Both the position numbers and the translations under genes were made by a program. From Adiantum capillus-veneris (taxonomy: Eukaryota; Streptophyta; Polypodiopsida; Polypodiales; Pteridaceae), in assembly GCA_014529385.2 (NCBI GenBank), contig CM043946.1, forward strand, positions 32,942,558 through 33,006,557: a stretch of 64,000 bases of DNA, given 5' to 3'. The notes beneath the pieces were generated by a model that ran no database searches, was not told the DNA's origin, and saw only the letters and a program-made list of their open reading frames with translations. Shown one piece after another: positions 12,860-22,837 of the stretch (position 1 is its first letter; each line of letters opens with the position of its first letter).

Positions 12860-14500
12860 TGTAATGGAATTTTCCTATTCAATTTGAGAGTAGCAGAATT
12901 TAATGAGAGTACTTTCAAGAAATGATTTTGTGAGCATAGCGGGTAGACATAATTGAAGATAGCAACATAATTATAGCAATTAGTTAACTTGGCATGGACA
13001 ATACTCTTGCAAGAGGGAGAATTTAGAGAACATGACAACAGTTGAGGACCGGATTTATGTGGAGCCGGTCCCCCCTCCAATAGGCATTTGTATTATGATT
13101 TCTCCCATAAAGAGAGACTTGTTACAATACATTCTTTGTGTTCCTTGTGACCTAGGTGAAGCAACGAAGATGGAAAGCTTCATGCATCACCATCATAGCA
13201 TAACCTAAACTTGAAGAAAGCTTTAACTATACCAAGCCTCAGTCCCAAGACCTCAAACACCTTCGAAGGTGGAGAGAGCTAGCAGGGAATGAGGGTAGGG
13301 AAGAGGAAGAAGAAACATTTCATACGAGAAAGAGCTAGTTCCTCACTTATCATAACTCTTGTGCTAGCATACATAATAGCATAGTAATGAAGAAGAAATA
13401 GATGGCAAGCTCAAGCATTGAAGCATGGCTCTTGGATGGATTTGCACTCCATAGCCAAGAGTGTTGGTGTAGGCTCTCAACCTCTACTTGCTTGGAGAAG
13501 GAGAGGGAACTCTTGCACTTTGCATAGTACACAATGAGAGTGTTTGTGAGTGTGTGTGGGTGAGTATACCCCCTAATCACCCCCCTAGCTTTCTTGGGCC
13601 GACCCCCCCTTGTAGCTCATGCTTGAAGCTCATTGGACCCCTCCAGGCCTAGCCAATCACAAGCAGGAGCCATTACAAGCAACATGGGTAGCCTTGGGAC
13701 AAGTTTCCCCCTTTCCTCTTTGAGAGAGAGGACTTGATAAATGCAAAATCAATTAATTAAATATCCTAAATTATCATTGGACCCCTTGGGTGGCCAACCA
13801 ATAGGCTTCAGGCACACCATGAGGGCAACATGGGGAGGAACTTGACAAGTGTCCTTGCTGCCTCTTCAAGTTGGGGCTTCCCTTGTGTGTGTGTGCGTGT
13901 GTGTGTGTGTTCTCTCTCATCCCCCCCCCCCCCCCCCCTGTAGGCTTGCCCCCCTCCTTGTAGGGATATTTTTGACTTTGGATGAGCAAGCCCCTTAGTC
14001 ATCAAGCATGACTAAGCACTTGAAGTAGGGGGTGTTCCCACAAGCATCTCAGGCAAGCTTCTCAAGGCACCTCAAGCACCTTAATCATGCACCAAGTCAA
14101 GCACCTCAAGCATGGAGCCAGTCACGCACCTCAAGCATATTAATCAAGCACCTCAAGCATGACAAGCACCTCAAGCAGGACAAGCACAAGAAGCACCTCG
14201 AGCTTGGGCCGGGTTCCCACCTCAAGCTCAGCCCTAGCTTACCTAAGGTCAAAGGACTTTTACACACATTATTGGAGGTCTTCAATGAAGCTAACCCTAA
14301 GGTCTTATGCTCCATTGGTTAGCCTTGCTCTTGATAGACCATCTCCCATTTGGGCCCCTTTACTATTGGCCCCGTGTTGAGATAGATCTATAAGCACATA
14401 TCTATATCTTAACACTTGTTCCCATTTATTCTCCCACATTAAGTGATCAATTTAATATGAGAAAATCATTTGGGTTGGTTAGATATTAGATTTTATGACA
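12860..14500 (-). mobile_element. Solo LTR (1641 bp) with TAAGG target duplication
   Basis: On the minus strand it begins TGTCATAAAATC and ends CCATTACA (TG...CA). The 5-bp TAAGG is duplicated at 12855-12859 and 14501-14505. It shares about 1.3 kb with 54689-56013, including the block around CTTCATGCATCAC and an AAGCACCTC-rich degenerate repeat near 14050-14200. It contains (GT)n and poly-C tracts near 13882-13938. In the related copy the minus-strand end is followed by TGGTATCAAAGC, a tRNA-Met type primer site, which supports LTR identity. It interrupts exon 3 of the surrounding gene and supplies an immediate TAA stop. Confidence 0.75.
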
Positions 14501-16331
14501 TAAGGTACCGAGGAAAGCATCGATAGGCGGAGTGAAGGCAAGAAGGTTTCTTGGGTTTAGCCTCAAAGATTCAGATAGAGAAGAAAGGAGAAACCTGTTC
14601 AACAAATGGAAATAGTTACATAAAGTGGTTAAAGAAAATGTTGATGGTGGGGCAATCCAGAATCACAAGGCGAACGTGTGGAAATCACTAGATAAAATTT
14701 TCCACTACGTTAGAGTAGCATTCTTGGGACCAAAGTAAGCTCACATCATTTCAAGCAGCCTTGCTGGATTGGAAAAAGGCTTACCTTACAGGGTGGGGTG
14801 GGCAACATATCACACATTACATGGTGGGTTGGCATTCTACGTATACAAAACAAACTTTTAAATTGTACTCTACTGACCATTTTGTTTTATTTCAATGCAG
14901 CACATACTGTTCAACCATGGTCCATACTTTTCCAAGACATACGACTCACTATCAATATGGTCCACACAAGGCATGGAAAAAACCCACTACATGGCAAGAA
15001 CGGGTTATTTTAAGCACACTAGACATGGGGGAGGAAAAGATAAGGCCAATAGCCTATTAGAGTTACACCAATGGACTTATAGATGACTAATTCATAGAGC
15101 AAGCCAGAAGGAACTTCTTAAGAGTTCAGAAATTACACGGTCTTTACAACACTCTGCAAAGAGAACAAACAGATGGCTTGGGGAGCTTCAAATGCGGTGG
15201 AGTGCCATGCGAGGTGGCGACGGTCTCGAGTCAGGAGAGGGAGAAGATGGACCTGAGCCCGTCGCTTTTATCCTCTTCGATGCACCTCCTTCTTCCTCAC
15301 TTTGTACCTCGTCAATGCGCAAGCTCTGTAAACGAGCTTGTTCCTCTATTGATGGCAGCATCCCCACGGGCATCAAGCGTCTTCTTTCCCTCAGAAACAG
15401 CCGCTTTTTGTATGGATCTAAGCTTTCCGGGTCTTCACCCCTGCAGCCAGAGCCTGAGCTGTGTAGGACATGAAATAGGGGGCTCTGAGTCCTTGGCACC
15501 CATACCCAATGCCAAATATGTGTAGAGCAAATTGTTTCTCAATCAAAATTTAGTCTTTCTGTGTTTAGTGGGAGGGGGTGCCCACCACACAATCTTGTAA
15601 TAACTTTCATTGCAAACAGTGGGAACTTTGCATTGTCATCGGAGTATTCCTTGAGGTATATTATGATCTACATAAAAATTGTAATGAATTTATGGGCCGT
15701 AAGTGAGATGAATACAATTGCCAAGTACTTGAATTGTTTCTACAAACCTTTTTGTGGTTGAAATGCCTGATGTAGTGAGACAACGCCGCATCCTTGCCTT
15801 GGACTTCCAGTGACAAGCCCTTTGTCGTGAGCCTCCCGCTCTTCTAAGGAAACTATCGTCATACACTAAGCACCTGTCAACAAAAAAATGATCATGATAT
15901 TTTATCACTGGTCCATCTCCAATACCATCTGAATGCACGAGAAAAGTTACCTTCTGATTCTCGTCCATTTCCAACATCGACCTCCCCCACAAGTGAATAG
16001 ACTGACTATTCATTACCTAATCCCTGGGTGCCACGGGCCTACCCATGTGTTCCAAGCCGATTTGTTTTGTTGTTGATTCAAATTGCTCATCTGTTGGAAA
16101 ATTGGCCTCTCCGAACTTCGCTTCATTGAATGTATCTTTGATCACTTGCCACCCTGAAGTGAACTGTGAGTCGCGGACACCTGTGTCAGCAATAAGATGT
16201 TGGTCCACTCCATCATCATCCACAAACCCCATGTCTGCCTCACAAAAATTTGCAATTGCAGCTAGGCAGTAGTCCTCCCGTATATTGAGCTCATGCATGA
16301 TATCTGTGAGAAGAACATAGTGGGTGTCGCT

Positions 16332-16626
16332 TGTAAAGTGTGAGTCAAGGAGAAGAGAGTGGATTTATCCCACATGCTGTGGAGCAAGGCTGTAGATCTA
16401 CTTAAAGCTCATTTCATGAATGAATAAACAACAACTCCATTTTGCACTACATGCTTGTCTATGGTGAGCTTGTGCTAAGCTAAGTCAATACTCAAGATTG
16501 TGTTTATTAGTCCAAGCTAATTCTATCTTGGAACCTAATTCACTTGAGTCATAATTTTGCTTACACACTCACTTGCACTATGTTTCCCTTTCATCCACCC
16601 TAGCTAGCTCGATCCAATTCCTAACA
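16332..16626 (+). repeat. 5' LTR of the TR-GAG element
   Basis: Starts TGTAAAGTG and ends CCTAACA, immediately before the primer binding site. Confidence 0.88.
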
Positions 16627-17861
16627 TTTGGTATCAGAGCTATGGTGTGTTAGCTAGGATTGTTGTTATGCATTTGTGTGTTAGTACAATTAGCATTACT
16701 CTATCATCATTAGATAAATCCATTTGTTTTGCCCTTCTATTGCATACCGCATGCCTGATTAGTGTTCCATTGGCTAGCATGAGCATGTTCTTGAGCTAAA
16801 GACTCTTGGGCCACTACTCACTAGCTAATTGGAAGATTAATTAGCATCAGATTTCATTAATTTTCCATTAGAAACTTGCATTTTGCATTCAAAATCTGCT
16901 CCTCATTTTAGCCAAATTGGCATTCACCATTGGTATGTGTGCGTAGCCCCATTCAAGTGCTTTCTGTCAAGCCCATCCATGCTAAAATCGCATCTCTTTT
17001 TCCTATTCTAAAGCGTGCTCAATCTTGCTCTCATGCACACCCTCATTCTTTGGTTTTCTCTGCAGATTCAAAGCCCAAATTGTGTGTGTATATGTGTGTG
17101 CCTAAAAATCCTTTAATGCTCACCAAAATATTGTAGAAAATAAGCCCCAAAGAAGCTCAAACAAGCCCTACCGTGGTGGGAACACCTTGCTTTTAGGGCC
17201 TTTGACCATTTTTAAAGGCGAAGGGCCACACCCAAATTGGGCGCCCATGGCGGATCTCAAAAAATGCGCTTTACTGCGTTCCTTGGATTTTCGGGTCCGA
17301 ACGGACCGACTGCGAGTCAATTTCGTCGTCCGGCGTTTACTGCCTGTCTGACCGGCACCTGCCCGCGCCGCCCGGCCTGCCCCCGCCTGCTCGAGCTGCC
17401 GGAAGCCTCTTTTAAACCCCCTATCCCACGACCCTGTAAGAGCTCCTTCCCACGGCCTTCATTTCCAATTCCAAAAGCCTCCAAGGCCACTACATACTGT
17501 TCTCACTGCAGAGCACCGAATGCTCGTCGAGGCATAAATTCCAGGCATTCAAACTATTAAGGCTTCATCAAGATTCTCCAAGGCGCTGAAAAGAGCTTGA
17601 ACACTTCAACAGCTTCAAAGGGGGAGTTCTTTCGAGCATCAAAAGCAAAACCAAAGAGTTATTTCCCCTATCTGTGAAGAGGGGCTTCACCGGACGGTGA
17701 AGAGGAGCTTCACATTGAAGGGAAATTCCAAAGTACACATTGATCTTGCATTCGAGCACACAAATTTACAAATAAATTTTTTATCATCAAATTGTGCTCG
17801 TGTAAAGAGGTAGACATTGTCTAGGAGAGTCTCCTAAGCTAAGACCCCTCTGTTAGCACAA

Positions 17862-18791
17862 ATGGGGGACAAGGGAATAGAAAACTTCAATGGGGAGGGA
17901 TTTCACACTTGGCAAATGAAGTTAAGAGGCTACCTTATGAAAAAATGTTTGTGGTCTGTCATCAGCACTGCCTTAGAGCAACAAGCCAAACCCAATGGAG
18001 TGCACACTAGGGCATCTACACTCATAGCAAGTGCACAGAATTTGGCCAAAGACGAACAAGCATTGGGAATCATCATCACCTCCTTGCATGACAACTACGT
18101 GCATTTCATAGATGAATGTAAGCATGCACATGATGCCTGGCATGTCCTAGAAAGTAACTTTGGAGCTAGGGCCAAAAGAAGCAAAGTTAGTCTTAAAAGA
18201 CAGCTTTACAAAGTTACTATGATTGAAGGGGAGGACATTGCTAGCCTAGTGAACAAGCTTAAGAGCATTGTCACGCAGCTCACTTACATCCAAGTTGAAG
18301 TACCAGAAGATGACAAAGTGGCCATAATATTAAGTGCACTTCCACCTTCTTATGACCACTTAGTCACAATTCTTAAAGAAAAAGAACCAGCATCACCATT
18401 CCAAGATGTCATCAACTCAGTCCAAGCAAAAGAAAGAAAGCAAAGAGGTTCAATCACCTCATCAAGAGGAGTTTTTATCGCAACATCTTCAAGGGGAAGG
18501 CATTCGCCATCGACATCGACAAACGGAAGAAAGTGTTATGAATGTGGAAGAATGGGACACGTAGCAAAAGACTGCTACACAAACAAACCTTGCAACAAAT
18601 GTGGTAGGAAGGGACACCCTCCTTCTCAGTGCTACTCAAATGGAGGCAGTAGCAGTGGAGAAAGTAGCATCAGTAGAAGCAATAGAAGAAGCAACGAAGG
18701 CAAGAGACCTGATAGAGGATCACCTCACATAGTAGAAGACAAAAAGGATGAAGACGAGAGCAACATTGTCTTTTATGAAGACCCATTTTGA
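17862..18791 (+). CDS. Gag protein (309 aa) of TR-GAG element
   Basis: ATG at 17862 (MGDKGIENFNGEGF). The N-terminal half is a Ty1/copia-type capsid domain (UBN2-like), with features such as FHTWQMKLRGYL, DAWHVLESNFG and SLKRQLYKVTM. Two CCHC zinc knuckles follow near residues 225-258: CYECGRMGHVAKDC and CNKCGRKGHPPSQC, both C-x2-C-x4-H-x4-C. The tail is rich in S and charged residues and ends at a TGA at 18789. Gag packages element RNA into virus-like particles. The intact frame despite LTR divergence is consistent with selection on gag or with chance. A GC-rich leader (17230-17560) precedes it. Confidence 0.9.
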   Translation: MGDKGIENFNGEGFHTWQMKLRGYLMKKCLWSVISTALEQQAKPNGVHTRASTLIASAQNLAKDEQALGIIITSLHDNYVHFIDECKHAHDAWHVLESNFGARAKRSKVSLKRQLYKVTMIEGEDIASLVNKLKSIVTQLTYIQVEVPEDDKVAIILSALPPSYDHLVTILKEKEPASPFQDVINSVQAKERKQRGSITSSRGVFIATSSRGRHSPSTSTNGRKCYECGRMGHVAKDCYTNKPCNKCGRKGHPPSQCYSNGGSSSGESSISRSNRRSNEGKRPDRGSPHIVEDKKDEDESNIVFYEDPF

Positions 18792-18799
18792 AGATGCAA

Positions 18800-18990
18800 A
18801 CTCTCTACTTGTAGGGGAGGACTTTTTTCGTGTGTGGATCTTATCATCGTGTGTGGACATCACCATCCTTTGTGTATTTTTCTTTGTGGATTTTACCATC
18901 CTGTGTGGATATCACCATCCTTTGTGGACTTTATTTTCTTGTGTGGATATCACCATCCTATGTGGATTTTGTTAGCCTTTGTGGATCATG
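18800..18990. repeat. Tandem repeat in TR-GAG 3' untranslated region
   Basis: Five to seven degenerate copies of a ~30-bp unit with core TGTGTGGATATCACCATCCT lie between the gag stop and the polypurine tract. Confidence 0.75.
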
Positions 18991-19033
18991 CATCTTCAGT
19001 ATCTTGTCATAATCCAAACCTCAAGGGGAGGAT

Positions 19034-19347
19034 TGTAAAGTGTGAGCTTTGTCCTAAAGTGTGAGTCAAGCAGAAGAGAGTGGATTTATCCCACATGCTG
19101 TGGAGCAAGGCTATAGAGCTACTTAAAGCTCATTTCATGAATGAATAAACAACAACTCCATTTTGCACTACATGCTTGTCTATGGTGAGCTTCTGCTAAG
19201 CTAAGTCAATACTCAAGATTGTGTTTATGAGTCTAAGATAATTCTATCTTGGAACCTAATTCACTTGAGTGATAATCTTGCTTACACACACGCTTGCACT
19301 ATGTTTCCCTTTCAACCACCCTAGCTAGCTCGATCCAATTCCTAACA
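19034..19347 (+). repeat. 3' LTR of the TR-GAG element
   Basis: Begins after the purine tract, contains the internal CTTTGTCCTAAAGTGTGAG duplication, and ends CCTAACA. Confidence 0.88.
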
Positions 19348-20049
19348 TCGCCCGCCATAGCAAAGCTGGGAGCACAATTCAGAGGCAAAGTCACTTCCTT
19401 ACTTGGACTTTCTTGCTTGCACACTATTGCTGCATCCGTAAGAGAAGCAAGAGTTAAGCCCGCATCCAATGTTTCCTTTAGTACCTCTACCCGCTCTTCT
19501 TCTGGGTCGAACTGCACCTCCACATCCTCTACCTCTTCCTCCGGCACCAATGGACAACTACCGAAAGTTGTTGACTGGGAAGTCTCTGACTCACCATCCG
19601 TCTGCAAGTATAAGTAATAGACAAACCCGTGGTAGAATTCCACTAAGTGACACTTTTTGAAGTGCTTCATATACCTGTCTTGTACAAGCAGTGCATTGGA
19701 GGGACACTTTTCTAGACAGCGATTCAGTCTCCTTGAAGCACTCTTGTCAGGGTCAAGGTCGGCTGGGTGCACATATCTCATGCCATCAACTGTCATACTG
19801 TTTCAAATGGGTTTGTAGGTACTCAAATGAGCAATCTATAATCCTCTGTATAGAAAACTCTGCATTAAACATTCCTGATAGTACTGGTGCACGGTGATGA
19901 GCACGGGCGTTGTATAAGAACGTGAATAGTTTTTCTTCACATGTATCCTGGCTCACGTCTGTCTCCAGGACTATGATCCCCATGACTGAAAGAAAAAGCA
20001 AGCCAAAACTATTTGGTGTCATAACCAAGCAAATATTGAGGCTCGAGTA

Positions 20050-20480
20050 CCCCTCAAGGTCTCTATTCGCTTGGTTCTGTGCCGTGCGCTAATGTCATAA
20101 GAGGTGATGTCACTTGAGTCAGAACCAAGCGAGTAGGGGCCCCAAGAATCTCCGAAGGGCCCTATTCGCTTGGTTCTGTCCCATGCGCTAATGTCATAAA
20201 AGGTTACGTCACTTGAGTCAGACCCATGCGAATAGGGTCCCAAGAATCTCCGAAGGGTCCTATTCGCTTGGTTCTGTCCCGTGCGATAATGTCATAAAAG
20301 GTGAAATCACTTGAGTCAGAACCAAGCGAATAGGGGCCCAAGAATCTCCGTAGGGCCCTATTCACTTGGTTCTGTCCCATGTGCTAATGTCATAAAAGGT
20401 GACGTCACTTGAGTCAGAACCAAGCGAATAGGGGCCCAAGAATCTCCGAAGGGCCCTATTCGCTTGGTTCTGTCCTATGA
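20050..20480. repeat. Tandem array, five copies of ~98 bp, each a long hairpin
   Basis: The phrase TTCGCTTGGTTCTG recurs at 20066, 20165, 20263, 20361 (TTCAC variant) and 20459, a period of 98-99 bp. Within each unit CCCTATTCGCTTGGTTCTG is answered downstream by its inverted copy CAGAACCAAGCGAATAGGG, giving arms of about 20 bp. Between the arms lies TGACGTCA/TGACTCA-like sequence (perfect TGACGTCA at about 20400). Confidence 0.9.
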
Positions 20481-20827
20481 CCCAAGCATTCGGAACAGGT
20501 GGATAAGAAGAGAGCGTTTAATGTTATCAGTGATAGATTTATAGGCGTACTCACTCACTATGCCCAAACTCAGGCACGATCACATAAGGATTAATTATTC
20601 CAACCATGCAGTTTGAGACTTTTAATTTTACCCTAATGCAGTGGCTTCACTGCGACATAGTTAACAGCGCACAGGAAGGGGAGAGAGACAGGGAGAAAGA
20701 ACCTGTCTCTGCAATATCCAATGGTGCCGAGTTGGATGGTGATGTCGTAGGCTGTCGACAGCAAGAACCAGAAGGTGGTGATGGCGATGGCGACGTGGCA
20801 GCAAAGGACTCGACCCAGTGGAGGTCG

Positions 20828-21194
20828 CTCAACGCAGGATCACGAGAGGTGGCCAAGGGGAAGAGCGTAGAAAATGCAAAGGCAACGGCAATCTGTTTGT
20901 TCTACTTGGAGATGGATAAGGCGACTGCAAGAGCGATCGGCGTTTGACTCTCAACGCAGGATCACGAGAGGTGGCCAAGGGGAAGAGCGCAGAAAAGGCA
21001 AAGGCAATGGCGATCTGTTTGTTCTACTTGGAGATGGAGATGGCGACTGCAAGGGCGATCGACGTCTAACTCTAAATTCAGGATCACGAGAGTTGGCCAA
21101 GGGGAAGAGCACAAAAAAGGCAAAGGCAACGGCGATCTGTTTGTTCCACTTGGAGATGGAGATGGCGACTGCAAGGGCGATTGGCGTCTGTCTG
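20828..21194. repeat. Tandem array, three copies of 122 bp
   Basis: GGATCACGAGAG recurs at 20837, 20959 and 21081, exactly 122 bp apart. The unit is GC-rich (CAAGGGGAAGAGC, GGCGACTGCAAGGGCGATC). The 122-bp period is not a multiple of three, so successive units fall in different frames. Confidence 0.9.
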
Positions 21195-21599
21195 ACCCTA
21201 AACGGTCACTCAAAAAGGCACGTGGGCTACGCTCACAAGGACAACCAGTAATAAATGGTCTCAAATTCCCATGTAGTACGATTTACCAACCACAATCTCG
21301 CGTATAAGTGAAGTTGTCACCCTCGCCAAGGTAAGCATTCTAAGTTAAGAGGTAGTACCCCCGCCAAACATTTCAACTATTCTGCCTCTTTTCGCGTCCT
21401 CTACTGCACATCATCTTTATTAACTCTACCCCCATCAACGCTACGCGGTAAGCAAACCATCCCAACTCTTTTTGCGCATCACCTCTTACTCTCGTGCATC
21501 CTTCTCTTACTCCTTTTCTGTAGTGCTTTAGTGAAACAGAATTCTACACACAGTGAAGAGGTATGCTACTTACTACCCTTTTGTGCACTTGTATTTTGT

Positions 21600-21840
21600 G
21601 TAGTCAGTACCGGGCGAATAAGGGAAGGTAAACCCTGTTTGCTGCACCTGTTCGCTTGGTACTGACCATCATCTTTACCATAGGTTGTTTTCTTTTACAC
21701 TTTTCCTTGGTCAGTACCAAGCGAATAAGTGAAGGCCACTTTGTTCGATGCCCCTGTTTGCTTGGTACTGACCTCGGAAAATATAAGCGATGTCTGCTAG
21801 TACAAAGGTCAATACTAAGCAAATAAGGGGAAGGTAAACC
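21600..21840. repeat. Dispersed inverted motifs of the TTCGCTTGGTACTGACC family
   Basis: GTCAGTACC-GGCGAATAAGGG at about 21604, TTCGCTTGGTACTGACC at about 21650, GGTCAGTACCAAGCGAATAAG at about 21710, TTTGCTTGGTACTGACCTC at about 21757 and GGTCAATACTAAGCAAATAAG at about 21807 alternate in orientation. They match the arms of the 106-bp array at 22.8-23.6 kb. Confidence 0.8.
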
Positions 21841-22051
21841 ATGTTTGTTGCGGTTTTATGGTTTTTTTTACCAAATACTCGTTTTGAATTTATAAGGGAG
21901 AAGCAAAATTACAACTTAACACCCATGTAGGGGATTTTGAGTTAGAAAACACTAGGGACAGGCGCAAAGGTCAAGTTTCAAACTTTACAAGAGAGTGGCC
22001 TACTAATTTCTGGGGGTTTAGAGTTAGCAATAACCATGTAGTCCTTTTCCT

Positions 22052-22610
22052 TCACAACCAGACTGACTCTTCTTGAAGCCTGTTGGCAAAGTTAATGGCT
22101 TCCTCATATTTACTGGCTAGCTCAAGCACTTCATCCTTCATCTCTTGTAGCCAATTATAGATACCTTTTACAGAGCCATTCTCGGCGAGAAATCGCTGCA
22201 GGTCTTCAAGCCTTCTTGCTTCCAGAGAGTCTTTGAGGATTGAGACTCTGTGCCTGACGATCAACATTTGTTCCAGCTTCAGGCTAGCATCTTGCACAGA
22301 GCATTTAGCAAATAAGCTCTTCAAACTAGAAGCTTGGAAATTGGGAGCAGAAAGCAAAGAATTACTAGCGGCTTACCTCGAGAATTGACTCCCGTGTTGA
22401 TAGCAACCACTCTCGGGCTGCGTCGATCGAGAACATTAAGGGTAACATCGGGGGAGGGCCAAGGGGGGACCTCATGAGGAGGGCCCAGATGCGGTCCTGT
22501 TGGCGCTGCGGGAGTATACCTTGGAAAGGCATCACCACTATCCTAAGCTTCTTGTAGTTGTTCTACGAAACCCTGAGGAAGGTTTTGAAAAAACTGTTGG
22601 TTAAATAGAC
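22052..22610 (-). pseudogene. Minus-strand coding fragment of unknown family
   Basis: Two blocks look coding. The upstream one (about 22600-22378) reads RIVVMPFQGILPQRQQDRIW and continues to a consensus donor CTCGAG|GTAAGC. The downstream one (22357-22052) encodes a helical, E/L-rich sequence (LEARRLEDLQRFLAENGSVK) that ends at a stop. The putative intron between them would be very short, so the exact join is uncertain. I do not recognise the product. It lies between hairpin arrays and is divergent from the histone-like gene. Confidence 0.4.
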
Positions 22611-22837
22611 CAGATGGACATGCTTGAAAAGCAGAGCCTGGGTTCTGGCTGATGAGTAGTCTGTGAGAGGTGGTACCACCATGCGGTTTCATGAGAGGTA
22701 GACATGGGAGAGAGAAGCAATGGTACCACCCCCCCTAGATTAGGGGAGGTGATGGGAGGGAACGACACGACAGTTAGGACCGCATGGACTTAAACGTCTC
22801 CTTCACATTGTTATTTTATTGCAGGGGATGCAAACCT

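Larger units (their letters stand above)
9531..15473 (+). pseudogene. Broken multi-exon gene of unknown family, interrupted by two transposon insertions
   Basis: Exon 1 (from ATG 9531) encodes a serine-rich start, a coiled-coil stretch near codons 140-190 and a basic NLS-like SSRKRKRD. A DNA transposon sits at 10174-11491. Joining across it gives a consensus donor (TTAAG|GTAACT at 11496/11497), intron 11497-11587, exon 2 (11588-12254), intron 12255-12336 and exon 3 from 12337, all in phase. Exon 3 is cut at 12859 by a solo LTR, and the frame resumes at 14506 (VPRKASIGGVKARRFLGF). A later block (14901-15086, then open to 15473) carries SLSIWSTQGMEKTHYMARTG. In-frame stops lie at 12201, 12355, 12367, 14613 and 15084. 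Conserved-looking core: VEWHMAGDLKTLKCMYN, then CLYC, then HVCTLHALCRI. I do not recognise the family. The D-plus-CxxC-plus-LH arrangement loosely recalls transposase-like proteins. The splice joining 14734 to 14901 is unresolved. Confidence 0.6.
16332..19347 (+). mobile_element. Gag-only LTR retrotransposon (TR-GAG type)
   Basis: Direct terminal repeats occur at 16332-16626 (295 bp) and 19034-19347 (314 bp), both TGTAAAGTGTGAG...TCCTAACA. The 3' copy carries a ~19-bp duplication near its start. About a dozen substitutions separate the LTRs by eye, so the insertion is not recent. TTTGGTATCAGAGC follows the 5' LTR (tRNA-Met primer site, about 16628-16641). A purine tract TCAAGGGGAGGAT precedes the 3' LTR. 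Target duplications are TCGCT/TCGCC (one mismatch). The interior holds one intact gag ORF and no protease, integrase or RT, so mobility would require enzymes supplied in trans. Confidence 0.88.
15548..20000 (-). pseudogene. Minus-strand gene of unknown family, split by a TR-GAG element
   Basis: Coding blocks, in order: 19994-19786 (after a plausible CTTTCAG acceptor), 19796-19353, 16326-16017, 16013-15975 (ending before a GTAACT donor) and 15672-15548 (KEYSDDNAKFPLFAMKVITR, after an ATGTAG acceptor). Removing the retroelement 16332-19347 and one target-site copy joins ...FAMAGD to THYVLLTD in the same frame, so this was one exon. A TAG at 16019-16017 is in frame. The first two blocks are in different frames, by either a frameshift or an unresolved intron. 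The protein has acidic stretches (PEEEVEDVEVQFDPEEER). I do not recognise the family. A minus-strand frame at 15499-15188 with an NLS-like KRIK could be its C-terminus, but it overlaps the plus-strand gene's end. Confidence 0.55.

Noticed and set aside
15188-15499. Minus-strand 103-codon frame with NLS-like KRIK
   Set aside because: It is exactly antisense to the C-terminal frame of the plus-strand gene. Both cannot be claimed, and the link to either gene is unproven.
17237-17560. 107-codon proline/arginine-rich frame
   Set aside because: Lies in the GC-rich leader of the TR-GAG element, with no motif; likely chance.
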